A stretch of 22,414 bases of DNA from an uncultured Flavobacterium sp. (GTDB lineage Bacteria > Bacteroidota > Bacteroidia > Flavobacteriales > Flavobacteriaceae): the NCBI RefSeq assembly GCF_946220915.1, contig NZ_CAMIHH010000050.1, positions 1-22,414 of the forward strand. The letters are read 5' to 3'. Below the pieces are notes generated by a model, which saw only the letters and a list, made by a program, of their open reading frames with translations, was not told the origin of the DNA and made no database searches. Positions 13,154-21,700 of this stretch are shown here, in pieces. The stretch's first letter is position 1. Every line of letters begins with the position of its first letter. Made by a program: the position numbers and the translations under genes.

Positions 13154-14230
13154 ATGAAAAAAAGAGTATTCAACCTGGGCCTTTTGGCAATGGCCATGGC
13201 AGTGGCAAGCTGCAGTAATAACGATGATTCATCGGGTACTGACCCTAATGAGGCACTTTTTGCGGCGACCATTGCCGATGTGACCAACGATGTGATCACG
13301 GTAACCTATGAAGAGCTTAATGCAAAGGCCACGACCCTGAAAACGGCTATCAATACGCTGGCGGCAACGCCCAATGAGGCAAACCTGCAGGCAGTAAAAA
13401 CAGCATGGAGCGCTACAAGGGCACCGTGGGAACAATCGGAAGGCTTTCTTTACGGACCGGTAGATACCGGAGGCATTGACCCCGCAATGGATACATGGCC
13501 GGTAGACGTGAGCGCCATGAACGCCATACTGAACAGCAGCCAAAACATTACGGCTTCGCTTATCGCTGCCAACAACGAGGCGCGTGGCTTCCACCTTATT
13601 GAGTTCCTTGTATGGGGCGAAGACGGAACCAAGACTGCCGACCAGTTAACGGCAAGGCAATTGCAGTACCTTCAGGCTGCGGCTACCGACCTCCAGAATA
13701 ATACGCAGGCGCTTTATGACGGCTGGAAGGCTTCGGGAGGCAATTACGGCTCTAACTTTATAAATGCCGGCGCGGGAAGCAACATATACCCGTCTAAAAA
13801 AGCGGCTTTGGAAGAGATTATCGAAGGCCTTATTACAATTGCTGATGAGGTTGGGAACGGTAAGATCGAAGACCCGTTGAACTCTGAAGGCAATACGCCA
13901 AATGCCGAGCTTGAGGAATCGCGTTTCAGCAACAACTCAAAACTTGACTTTGCCAACAATATGCGCAGCATCCAGAATATTTACATGGGGGACTATGCAG
14001 GCAATAATGGCGCTGGCCTTACCGACATCATCGTAGCTTCCAACCCGGCGCTTGATACCGAGATAAAAGCTAAGATCACGGCTGCCATTACTGGTATCGA
14101 GGCGATCCCCGGCACATTTAGCGATGCCATTTACAACAACAGGCCTGCAGTAGTTGCTGCACAGGCAAAGGTTGCCGAGCTTCAGCTGCTCCTGGAAAGC
14201 CAGGTAAAGCCGTACGTTAACGGATTGTAG
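13154..14230 (+). CDS. Imelysin-family lipoprotein
   Basis: The 358-residue lipoprotein has a lipobox at VASC (Cys20) and a mostly helical imelysin (peptidase M75, EfeO/ICMP-related) domain. The hallmark GxHxxE is present as GFHLIE at residues 145-150. WSATRAPWEQSEGFLYGPVD (85-104) and the late SRFSNNSKLDFANNMRSIQN are also characteristic. Family members are linked to iron acquisition, and the GxHxxE residues are thought to bind metal; peptidase activity is doubtful. The gene lies between a porin and a DUF1111 di-heme protein, an arrangement I recall from imelysin loci in other bacteria. It probably binds iron or another metal in the periplasm or at a membrane surface. Confidence 0.92.
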   Translation: MKKRVFNLGLLAMAMAVASCSNNDDSSGTDPNEALFAATIADVTNDVITVTYEELNAKATTLKTAINTLAATPNEANLQAVKTAWSATRAPWEQSEGFLYGPVDTGGIDPAMDTWPVDVSAMNAILNSSQNITASLIAANNEARGFHLIEFLVWGEDGTKTADQLTARQLQYLQAAATDLQNNTQALYDGWKASGGNYGSNFINAGAGSNIYPSKKAALEEIIEGLITIADEVGNGKIEDPLNSEGNTPNAELEESRFSNNSKLDFANNMRSIQNIYMGDYAGNNGAGLTDIIVASNPALDTEIKAKITAAITGIEAIPGTFSDAIYNNRPAVVAAQAKVAELQLLLESQVKPYVNGL

Positions 14231-14251
14231 TTAATTGAGTTAATAGTTAAT

Positions 14252-14281
14252 AGGAAGGATGCCCCTGTGGTGGTCCTTCCT
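14252..14281 (+). terminator. Hairpin between imelysin and DUF1111 (attenuator or weak terminator)
   Basis: Arms AGGAAGGA (14252-14259) and TCCTTCCT (14274-14281) are perfect, with a 14-nt loop and a short following T-run. It could lower expression of the di-heme gene relative to imelysin, or end transcription in part. Confidence 0.5.
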
Positions 14282-14300
14282 TTCCCATTTACAGGAACCC

Positions 14301-15677
14301 ATGTTTAAGAAGATTTTTTTTGCACTGCTGGTACTCCCTTTTTTGTCGTGCCAGAGCGATGATTCAGAAGGCTATGAGCCGATTGACCTTAATGAAAGGC
14401 TGTATGCAGGTGGCGAAACGACCTTGTTCACAGTAACAAGCAATGCCTACCGTACGCCTGCGCCCAACCTTTCGGCACAGGACCTCGCCATGCACCTTTT
14501 GGGCGATGTGGATTTTGAGTCTGTATTCGTTACCGCGCCATCCTCCATCAATCAGGGCCTGGGTCCAATATTCAACAATTCTTCCTGCATATCCTGCCAC
14601 CCGCGCGATGGGCGCGCCGGTTTTCCAACCGACATGATTGCACGTGGCGGGTTACTGATGCGCGCCAGCATACCCGGCCAGGATGAGCACGGTGGGCCGC
14701 TTGCGGCACCCGGTTTTGGACTACAGGTGCAAAACCAGGCACTCTTTGGCTATATGCCCGAAGCACGCTATGATGTAACATTTACCGAGACCACAGAAAC
14801 ACTGGCCGACGGTACTGTAATAACACTCCGCAAGCCCGGCATAACGCTAATTGAAGGCTACACAGCATTTCCCGCAGGGATGATGACCTCCCCGCGCATC
14901 GGGCCGCCGGTATTTGGCCTTGGCCTGCTCGAAGCGATCCCGGAAGCTGATATACTGGCAAGGCAGGACATTTCGGATAACAACGGCGATGGCATATCGG
15001 GCAAGGCTAATTATGTGTGGGACCCGCATTTGGGGCAAACGGTAATTGGCCGCTTTGGCTGGAAGGCCAACACCGGTACTATCAGGACGCAGTGTGCCGC
15101 TGCCTACGTGGAAGATATGGGGATAACCAATAGCATTTTTCATCTGGAGACCGGCCATGGCCAAAGCAATGGCAGCGATGGCTTCCCGGACGACCCGGAA
15201 CTGCCGGACAACATACTTGACCAGACGGTGCTGTACTGCCGCACACTGGCCGTACCTGCGCCTCGTGGCATAGAGAGCAGGCAGGTAAGGGAGGGCGCTG
15301 CTGTTTTTGAACGCATTGGTTGTACCGATTGCCATACGCCAAGGCAGCAGTCCGGCCACAGCCAGATAAGCGCGATAAGCAACCAGGTGTTTTATCCGTA
15401 TACCGATATGCTCCTGCACGACATGGGTGAAGGCCTGGCCGATAACCGCCCCGATTTTCTTGCCGATGGGCGCGAATGGAAAACCCGCCCGCTTTGGGGC
15501 ATAGGGCTCACCGAGCTTGTAAACGGTCACACCAACTTCCTGCATGACGGACGCGCACGCAACCTGACTGAAGCCATCCTTTGGCATGGCGGGGAAGGGC
15601 AGAGGGCAAAGGATAAATTTAAATCGCTTGGCAAAAGGGACAGGGAAGCGTTGCTGGCTTTTCTTAATTCGCTTTAA
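14301..15677 (+). CDS. Di-heme c-type lipoprotein, DUF1111 family
   Basis: The 458-residue exported protein has a lipobox at FLSC (Cys17) and two heme-binding CxxCH sites: CISCH at residues 96-100 and CTDCH at 341-345. The overall order (TVTSNAYRTPAPNLSAQDLA, LGPIFNNSSC, FGLGLLEAIP, RFGWKANTGTI, LYCRTLAVPAPRG, FLHDGRARNLTEAILWHGGE) matches the DUF1111 di-heme oxidoreductase family, remotely like di-heme cytochrome c peroxidases. It likely handles electrons next to imelysin. Start ATG 14301 was chosen because MFKKIFFALLVLPFLSC is a clean lipoprotein signal; an earlier in-frame ATG at 14259 overlaps the hairpin and adds unlikely residues. It is third in the porin-imelysin set. The electron partners are unknown. 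Confidence 0.93.
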   Translation: MFKKIFFALLVLPFLSCQSDDSEGYEPIDLNERLYAGGETTLFTVTSNAYRTPAPNLSAQDLAMHLLGDVDFESVFVTAPSSINQGLGPIFNNSSCISCHPRDGRAGFPTDMIARGGLLMRASIPGQDEHGGPLAAPGFGLQVQNQALFGYMPEARYDVTFTETTETLADGTVITLRKPGITLIEGYTAFPAGMMTSPRIGPPVFGLGLLEAIPEADILARQDISDNNGDGISGKANYVWDPHLGQTVIGRFGWKANTGTIRTQCAAAYVEDMGITNSIFHLETGHGQSNGSDGFPDDPELPDNILDQTVLYCRTLAVPAPRGIESRQVREGAAVFERIGCTDCHTPRQQSGHSQISAISNQVFYPYTDMLLHDMGEGLADNRPDFLADGREWKTRPLWGIGLTELVNGHTNFLHDGRARNLTEAILWHGGEGQRAKDKFKSLGKRDREALLAFLNSL

Positions 15678-15774
15678 GGAATGTAATCCTGCAAAATCTG
15701 GGCAGGCTGCGGATTGGGGTGACCACTGATTTTTATAAAATTGGAAAGAGAAGTTTCCACGGAGCCTCATTGAT

Positions 15775-15814
15775 AATCTGCGAAGATCTGCCCGGTCCGC
15801 GTCATCCGCGTTCC
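15775..15814. repeat. Degenerate short-period repeat (AATCTGCG / CATCCGCG type)
   Basis: Units AATCTGCG, AGATCTGCC, GGTCCGCG and TCATCCGCG follow each other at about 9-11 bp. This pattern recurs in intergenic DNA of many flavobacteria, as far as I recall. No function is known to me. Confidence 0.5.
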
Positions 15815-15841
15815 ATCAACGCAGTATTCCCTAAAAATAAA

Positions 15842-15867
15842 AATGCCGGTATTTTCATACCGGCATT
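15842..15867. terminator. Bidirectional terminator between DUF1111 and DUF4197
   Basis: The perfect 11-bp stem AATGCCGGTAT / ATACCGGCATT has a TTTC loop. On the minus strand it is followed by an interrupted T-rich tract, and on the plus strand by CTTCT, so it probably serves best for the minus-strand DUF4197 genes. Confidence 0.75.
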
Positions 15868-15985
15868 CTTCTAACTAACCCTAACCAAATGTGAGAAAAC
15901 CATTTATGGTGCAAATTACTCAAAATTATTCCTTTTGTATGTTAAGGCTATGTTATTTCTATTTCGTTGGTAATTAAAATTTTAG

Positions 15986-16699
15986 CTATTTTTTATCCTG
16001 CTGTGCGAATACCCTTTTCAGCAGTTCCGAAGTACGGGCATTAATGTTGTTGCGTATTTCTTTTTCTTCAACCGCTATCATTTTATAAACGCCGTCAAGG
16101 GCCTTGTTCGTTACATAATCGGTCAGGTCGGGATTAACCTTTTGCACCAGCGGAACCTTGTTATACTGGGTAATTATGTTGGTCCAGACTTTATCTGCCC
16201 CTACTTTACTGAACGATGACCTGATCACCGGATTGAACTTAGTGTACAATTGCGAGGTGGTTTGCCCTTTCAGGTAAGTCGTTGCCGCCTCGTCGTTGCC
16301 CATGAGGATATTTTTGGCATCGTTAAATGTAATGTTCTTCACGGCAGATACAAATATCGGCGTGGCTTCTTTTACGGCATTTTCGGCGGCGCGGTTCATC
16401 ATCATCAGGCCTTCGTCGGCAAGTTTGCCCAGGCCGATGTCGCGCAGGGTTTTATCAACCTTTTGCAGTTCGGCAGGCAGGAGGATCTTTACCATCTGGT
16501 TCCTGTAAAAGCCATCGGTCTGCGTGAGCTTGCTTACCTGCTTTTCGATGCCTTTGTCCAGCGCTTCACGGAGCCCCATGGCAATGTCGGCATTGTTGAG
16601 CGTTCCGAGCTGCGGAAACTGTGAGGCGGCCTGCTGTAATTCGGCACAGCCTGAAAAAAGGAAGCAGGAGGCAATCAGGGGTAGGATAAGCTTTTTCAT
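15986..16699 (-). CDS. DUF4197 lipoprotein
   Basis: The 237-residue DUF4197-family protein has a lipoprotein signal (FLFSGC, Cys18). The mostly helical mature part begins with LNNADIAMGLREALDKGIEKQVSKL and contains KILLPAELQKVDKTLRDIGL, LMMMNRAAENAVKEATPIFV, FNPVIRSSFSKVGADKVW and VNPDLTDYVTNKALDGVYKM, all found again in its tandem partner at 16711-17439. The function of DUF4197 is unknown. It lies 11 bp downstream of the partner and is surely co-transcribed. The partner differs mainly at the N-terminus, where it has a plain signal peptide instead of a lipobox. Confidence 0.92.
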   Translation of the reverse strand: MKKLILPLIASCFLFSGCAELQQAASQFPQLGTLNNADIAMGLREALDKGIEKQVSKLTQTDGFYRNQMVKILLPAELQKVDKTLRDIGLGKLADEGLMMMNRAAENAVKEATPIFVSAVKNITFNDAKNILMGNDEAATTYLKGQTTSQLYTKFNPVIRSSFSKVGADKVWTNIITQYNKVPLVQKVNPDLTDYVTNKALDGVYKMIAVEEKEIRNNINARTSELLKRVFAQQDKK

Positions 16700-16710
16700 A
16701 AGAAATGTCT

Positions 16711-17439
16711 TTACTTTTTGTCCTGTAAAGCAAATGCTTTTTTCAATAAATCGGAAGTGCGCGACGATAAATTTGTCCTAATATTTTTCTCTTCGACAGT
16801 TATCATTTTGAATACGCCTTCCAAAGCCTTGTTGGTCACATAATCGGTAAGGTCAGGATTTACTTTAGTTACCAGGGGAAGCTTGTTGTACTTGGCGATA
16901 ATGCTGGCCCAAACGGTATCTGCGCCAACTTTGCTTAATGACGTTTTTACTACAGGGCTGAATTTGCCATAAAGCGGGCTCGTTGTGGTCTTCTGTAAAT
17001 AGGCAGTGGCCGAATCATCTGCGCCCATTAGTATCTTCTTCGCATCGGTAATGGTCATTTTGGTAATGGCATCTACAAAAATCGGCGTTGCTTCTTTCAC
17101 GGCTTCCTCTGCGGCGCGGTTCAGTACTTTAATGCCTTCGTCGGCCATATTGGACATGCCCATCTGCCTGAGCTTTTTATCTACTTTTTGCAGTTCGGCT
17201 GGCAGCAGGATCTTTACAGCTTCGTTTTTGTAAAAGCCGTCAACTGCGGTAAGCTTGGTTACCTCTTTAGTAACGCCATTGTTCAGTGCTTCTTTTAATG
17301 CTTTGCCAATGTCGGCATTGCTAAGGGAGGCACCTCCCGAAAGCATTTCCTTGCCCTTGCCTACAAGGTCCTTCAGTTGGGCGTTGGCACCGGTGGATAT
17401 AGTAACAATAGTAAACAGGTAGAAGAGTATTTTTTTCAT
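16711..17439 (-). CDS. DUF4197 periplasmic protein, tandem paralogue
   Basis: The 242-residue DUF4197-family protein has an ordinary signal peptide (about 1-20, ending GANA before QLKDLVGKGK). LSNADIGKALKEALNNGVTK starts the domain; KILLPAELQKVDKKLRQMGM, VLNRAAEEAVKEATPIFVDA, VNPDLTDYVTNKALEGVFKM and the ending LQDKK are shared with the gene at 15986-16699. The two copies are alike along their whole length, which points to a tandem duplication followed by different targeting: this one is soluble in the periplasm, the other lipid-anchored. A heteromeric pair is possible. No molecular function is known. Confidence 0.92.
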   Translation of the reverse strand: MKKILFYLFTIVTISTGANAQLKDLVGKGKEMLSGGASLSNADIGKALKEALNNGVTKEVTKLTAVDGFYKNEAVKILLPAELQKVDKKLRQMGMSNMADEGIKVLNRAAEEAVKEATPIFVDAITKMTITDAKKILMGADDSATAYLQKTTTSPLYGKFSPVVKTSLSKVGADTVWASIIAKYNKLPLVTKVNPDLTDYVTNKALEGVFKMITVEEKNIRTNLSSRTSDLLKKAFALQDKK

Positions 17440-17486
17440 TGGTTTAAGATTTTTTCAGGCAAAAACAAAAACCGTTCCGAATTTGA

Positions 17487-17632
17487 TTTTACCGCGATGA
17501 GCCAAAGATTTTTTACAAAGGCCGCAGTTATACCCGCAATTTAGTGACATGGAAATCTGCATTCCATGGGCATTAGTATGCGTACAGTTTTGTGAACCCT
17601 GTGCAATTTCCCCGTGCGCTTTGTGGTAAAAT
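17487..17632. repeat. Degenerate long inverted repeat with TTTTACC ends
   Basis: The left arm ATTTTACCGCGATGAGC (about 17486-17502) and the reverse complement of the right arm ATTTTACCACAAAGCGC (ending 17632) match at most positions. The inner parts have diverged. It fills most of the 221-bp gap between the transporter and the DUF4197 pair, which run in the same direction. It looks like an old repeat element with no coding content. Confidence 0.55.
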
Positions 17633-17660
17633 AAAAACATTACTGTTTGATGAGCAACTT

Positions 17661-18551
17661 TTACACTGTCTTTTGCTTTATAAGTGCCTTTGAATTGAAT
17701 ACCACGATAGAAACCAGGATAAGGGAGTATGCCATGACCTGGAAGAGTGTGATAGGTTCATTATAATACACTGCCGAAAGCACAAACCCGATGATGGGGT
17801 TGATGTATAGCAATATCCCAACCGAAGAAGAGCTGATGCCTTTGAGCGCATACAGGTTAAGGAACAGCGGAATGATGGTGAACAGTACCGCAATGATCCC
17901 GATGTACCCGTAAAACGAAACCTCCTGCGGCACCGGCCCGCTGTAATACGGATAGAACGGGGCGAGGATGATCGCAATGATAACCAGTTGCACATTGAGC
18001 AGCAGGAATTTGTCAATGCCCACGATTTTTTTCTGGATGATGAGGTATAGCGCATAAGTAGCCGCTACCACAAGACTGTAAAAAATAGATGTAAAGTTAT
18101 TGTAGGAAAGCAACGCGCACCCCAAAATGCTGAGGCTTACGGCAAGCCACTGGGTAGGGGTAAGCTTTTCGCGAAGTATGAAAAATGCCAGCACAGTTGT
18201 GAGTATCGGGCAGACGAGATAGGCGAAAGATGCGGCATTGACACTGATATGGTTCATTACGTAAATGAAAATGAACCAGTTGGAGACAAGCAAAAGCGCA
18301 CTCCCAAGGGTAAGCCACAGCAACTTGGTCCTTTCAGGCTTTTCCATATACTTTATCACTTCCCGGGTTTCAGTAATGGTATTCCTGCGGAACAGCAGCG
18401 TAATGGCAAGCATTATGGGCACGCAAAAGAACAGGCGGTAGAAAAGTATGTCGAGCGATGGGTAGTGATTGATAGGCCGGAGCCCGAAACTGAAAAATCC
18501 CCAAATGAGGAAAGCGGTAATGCCCGCAGCATAATATTTTGAGAACCGCAT
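17661..18551 (-). CDS. EamA-family transporter, RarD-like
   Basis: The 296-residue inner-membrane protein with about ten membrane helices is in the EamA/DMT superfamily and close to RarD. Visible family features are the opening YYAAGITAFLIWGFFSFGLRPI, LLWLTLGSALLLVSNWFIFIY, the mid-protein ASFAYLVCPILTTVLAFFILR with REKLTPTQWLAV, and the second-repeat GILLYINPIIGFVLSAVYYNE. The cargo is unknown. I placed the start at 18551 because a perfect -7 box (18573-18580) lies 22 bp upstream; a longer frame from 18614 would begin before the promoter. It is divergent from icmF. Confidence 0.9.
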   Translation of the reverse strand: MRFSKYYAAGITAFLIWGFFSFGLRPINHYPSLDILFYRLFFCVPIMLAITLLFRRNTITETREVIKYMEKPERTKLLWLTLGSALLLVSNWFIFIYVMNHISVNAASFAYLVCPILTTVLAFFILREKLTPTQWLAVSLSILGCALLSYNNFTSIFYSLVVAATYALYLIIQKKIVGIDKFLLLNVQLVIIAIILAPFYPYYSGPVPQEVSFYGYIGIIAVLFTIIPLFLNLYALKGISSSSVGILLYINPIIGFVLSAVYYNEPITLFQVMAYSLILVSIVVFNSKALIKQKTV

Positions 18552-18572
18552 GGCGATAATGATGATTTGCAG

Positions 18573-18580
18573 CAAATGTA
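18573..18580 (-). promoter_or_regulatory. -7 promoter box for the RarD-like gene
   Basis: The minus strand reads TACATTTG, a perfect TAnnTTTG match, 22 bp before the start at 18551. A TTTAC about 15 bp further upstream is a weak -33 candidate. Confidence 0.6.
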
Positions 18581-18744
18581 GGGAATAGTTTGGTGTAAAG
18601 GCATACAGGATCATTGTTTTGATTTATGTAAGGCAGTACGCTCCAATTGCGCAAACGTTTTCTGATATAAATATTTTTCAGTTCTGCTACCCTTAAAAAT
18701 TTAATAAATACGTAAATTGCGGCCTCAAAATTGAATATTTTACA

Positions 18745-21700
18745 ATGGAACAAGCTGTCCCTTATACTCCAAAGAATAAAGTTAGGATCGTAACTGCCGC
18801 ATCGCTTTTTGATGGGCACGATGCCGCCATCAACATCATGCGACGCATCATCCAGGCCACAGGTGTGGAGGTAATCCACCTTGGCCATGACCGCAGCGTT
18901 GAGGAGGTGGTAAATACTGCGATACAGGAAGATGCGAATGCCATCGCGATGACCTCCTACCAGGGCGGGCACAACGAATATTTCAAATACATGCACGACC
19001 TTTTAAAGGAAAAAGGTGCGGGGCACATCAAAATATTCGGCGGCGGCGGCGGGGTTATCCTTCCGGAGGAAATTAAGGAACTGCACGACTACGGCATCAC
19101 CCGTATTTATTCGCCTGACGATGGCCGTGAACTTGGTCTGCAAGGGATGATCAATGACCTTGTGCAGCGCGCAGATTATAGCCCCCCGGCCCCCGAAGGG
19201 GGAGTTGCCGAAGGGCTGGATAACAGGAATGTAAATACAATGGCAAGGCTTATTACCATTGCTGAAAATAACCCGGAGAACTTTGACAAACTTTTCCACG
19301 AAGGGCGGCAAACTCCCCCTTCGGGGGTTGGGGGGCCTCCAGTGCTGGGTATTACCGGTACGGGTGGTGCGGGTAAGTCATCATTGGTTGATGAACTGGT
19401 ACGCCGCTTCCTGATCGACTTCCCGGAAAAGACCATTGGGCTTATATCTGTCGACCCTTCCAAGAGGAAAACGGGTGGGGCATTGCTGGGTGACCGTATC
19501 CGCATGAATGCCATCAATAACCCGAGGGTATACATGCGCTCACTGGCCACAAGGCAGAGTAACCTTGCGTTATCAAAATATGTTGCCGAAGCCATACAGG
19601 TGCTGAAGGCCGCGAAATATGACCTTATCATCCTTGAAACGTCGGGTATCGGGCAGAGCGATACGGAGATACTGGACCACTCCGATGTTTCACTATATGT
19701 CATGACACCTGAATTTGGCGCCGCTACACAGTTGGAAAAAATCGATATGCTTGATTTTGCCGACCTGGTGGCCCTTAATAAATTTGACAAGCGTGGCGCA
19801 CTCGATGCCATCCGCGATGTTAAAAAACAATACCAGCGCAACCACAACCTGTGGGACAAGAACCCTGACGACATGCCGGTTTTCGGTACCATCGCTTCGC
19901 AGTTCAACGACCCGGGGATGAATACGCTCTACAAAAAGATAATGGACAGGATCGTGGAGCACACCGGTGCCGACCTGAACTCTACCTTCAAGATTACCAG
20001 GGAGATGAGCGAGAAAATTTTCGTGATACCGCCGCACCGCACCCGCTACCTGAGCGAAATTGCCGAGAACAACCGCAAGTATGATGAAACCGCTGCCAGC
20101 CAGCAGGAAGTGGCACAAAAGCTGTACGGCATTTACAAAACCATCGAGACCGTTGGCGGCGTAAAGCCCGAACTGGCGAAGTTCGGCATCGAGCCGGTTA
20201 CGCCGAATTCGGGCACTAATGCAGATCTCGTTAAGCTGTTGGTAGCTGAATTTGACCGTGTGAAAATGGGCCTCGACCCGTACAATTGGGAAATCATCCT
20301 GACGTGGGACGAGAAAGTGAATAAATACAAAAATCCTGTATATACCTTTAAGGTAAGGGATAAGGAGATCAACATACAGACACATACCGAATCCCTTTCG
20401 CATTCGCAGATACCAAAGGTGGCCCTGCCAAAATACAGTGCGTGGGGCGACATACTCCGCTGGTGCCTGCAGGAAAATGTGCCGGGTGAGTTCCCGTTCA
20501 CCTCCGGCCTGTACCCGTTCAAGCGCGAAGGAGAGGACCCAACCCGTATGTTTGCGGGTGAGGGCGGCCCGGAGCGTACCAACAGGCGTTTCCACTACGT
20601 GAGCCTCGGTATGCCGGCCAAGCGCCTTTCTACAGCGTTTGACAGTGTTACACTTTACGGCAACGACCCTGACCACCGCCCGGACATTTACGGAAAGATA
20701 GGTAACGCGGGTGTTTCCATCTGCTGCCTGGATGATGCCAAGAAGCTGTACTCAGGCTTTAACCTGGCCCACCCGATGACATCAGTGAGTATGACCATTA
20801 ACGGGCCTGCACCGATGCTGCTGGGGTTCTTCATGAATGCGGCCATCGACCAGCAGTGCGAGATTTACATAAAGGAAAATGGCCTTGAAAAAGAGGTTGA
20901 CAATAAGATAAATGAGATATATAAGGGAAAAGGCGTTGAGCGTCCGCGCTACAATGGCGACCTGCCACAGGGTAATGACGGCCTCGGCCTGATGCTGCTT
21001 GGCGTGACCGGCGACCAGGTGCTCGCTGCCGATGTATATAATGAAATAAAAGTGCGTACCCTTACCCAGGTTCGCGGTACGGTGCAGGCGGACATCCTGA
21101 AGGAAGACCAGGCACAGAATACCTGCATCTTCTCCACCGAATTTGCATTGAGGCTGATGGGCGACGTGCAGGAGTACTTCATCAATAAGAACGTGAGGAA
21201 CTTTTACTCGGTGTCCATATCCGGCTACCACATTGCCGAGGCGGGTGCCAACCCTATCACGCAGCTGGCATTCACGCTGGCGAATGGCTTCACTTACGTG
21301 GAATACTACCTGAGCCGTGGCATGAACATCAACGACTTCGGGCCGAACCTGTCATTTTTCTTTAGCAACGGCATCGACCCTGAATATGCGGTAATAGGCC
21401 GTGTGGCACGCAAAATTTGGGCGAAGGCACTTAAGAATAAGTACTGTGCCAACGAGCGTGCGCAGATGCTGAAATACCACATCCAGACATCGGGGCGTTC
21501 GCTGCACGCACAGGAAATCGACTTTAATGACATCCGCACCACGCTACAGGCATTGTATGCGATATATGATAACTGCAACTCGCTGCATACCAACGCCTAC
21601 GATGAGGCCATTACCACACCGACAGAGGAAAGCGTGCGCCGTGCCATGGCAATCCAGCTGATCATCAATAAAGAGCTGGGCCTTGCGAAGAACGAGAACC

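Larger units (their letters stand above)
15678..15985. other. 308-bp intergenic region between convergent genes
   Basis: It holds a degenerate CTGCG/CCGCG repeat (15775-15814), a strong hairpin (15842-15867), and on its right an AT-rich stretch including CTAACTAACCCTAACCAAAT (15871-15890). No gene is seen. Confidence 0.6.

Noticed and set aside
19181..19336. Frameshift or assembly error in icmF at the GC-rich repeats
   Set aside because: The frame stays open and native IcmF-like residues continue between and after the arms, so an in-frame insertion fits better than an error. GC-rich hairpins can still cause sequencing mistakes.
19693..20676. Long minus-strand frame inside icmF
   Set aside because: It is antisense to the GTPase and mutase parts of icmF, whose motifs are intact.
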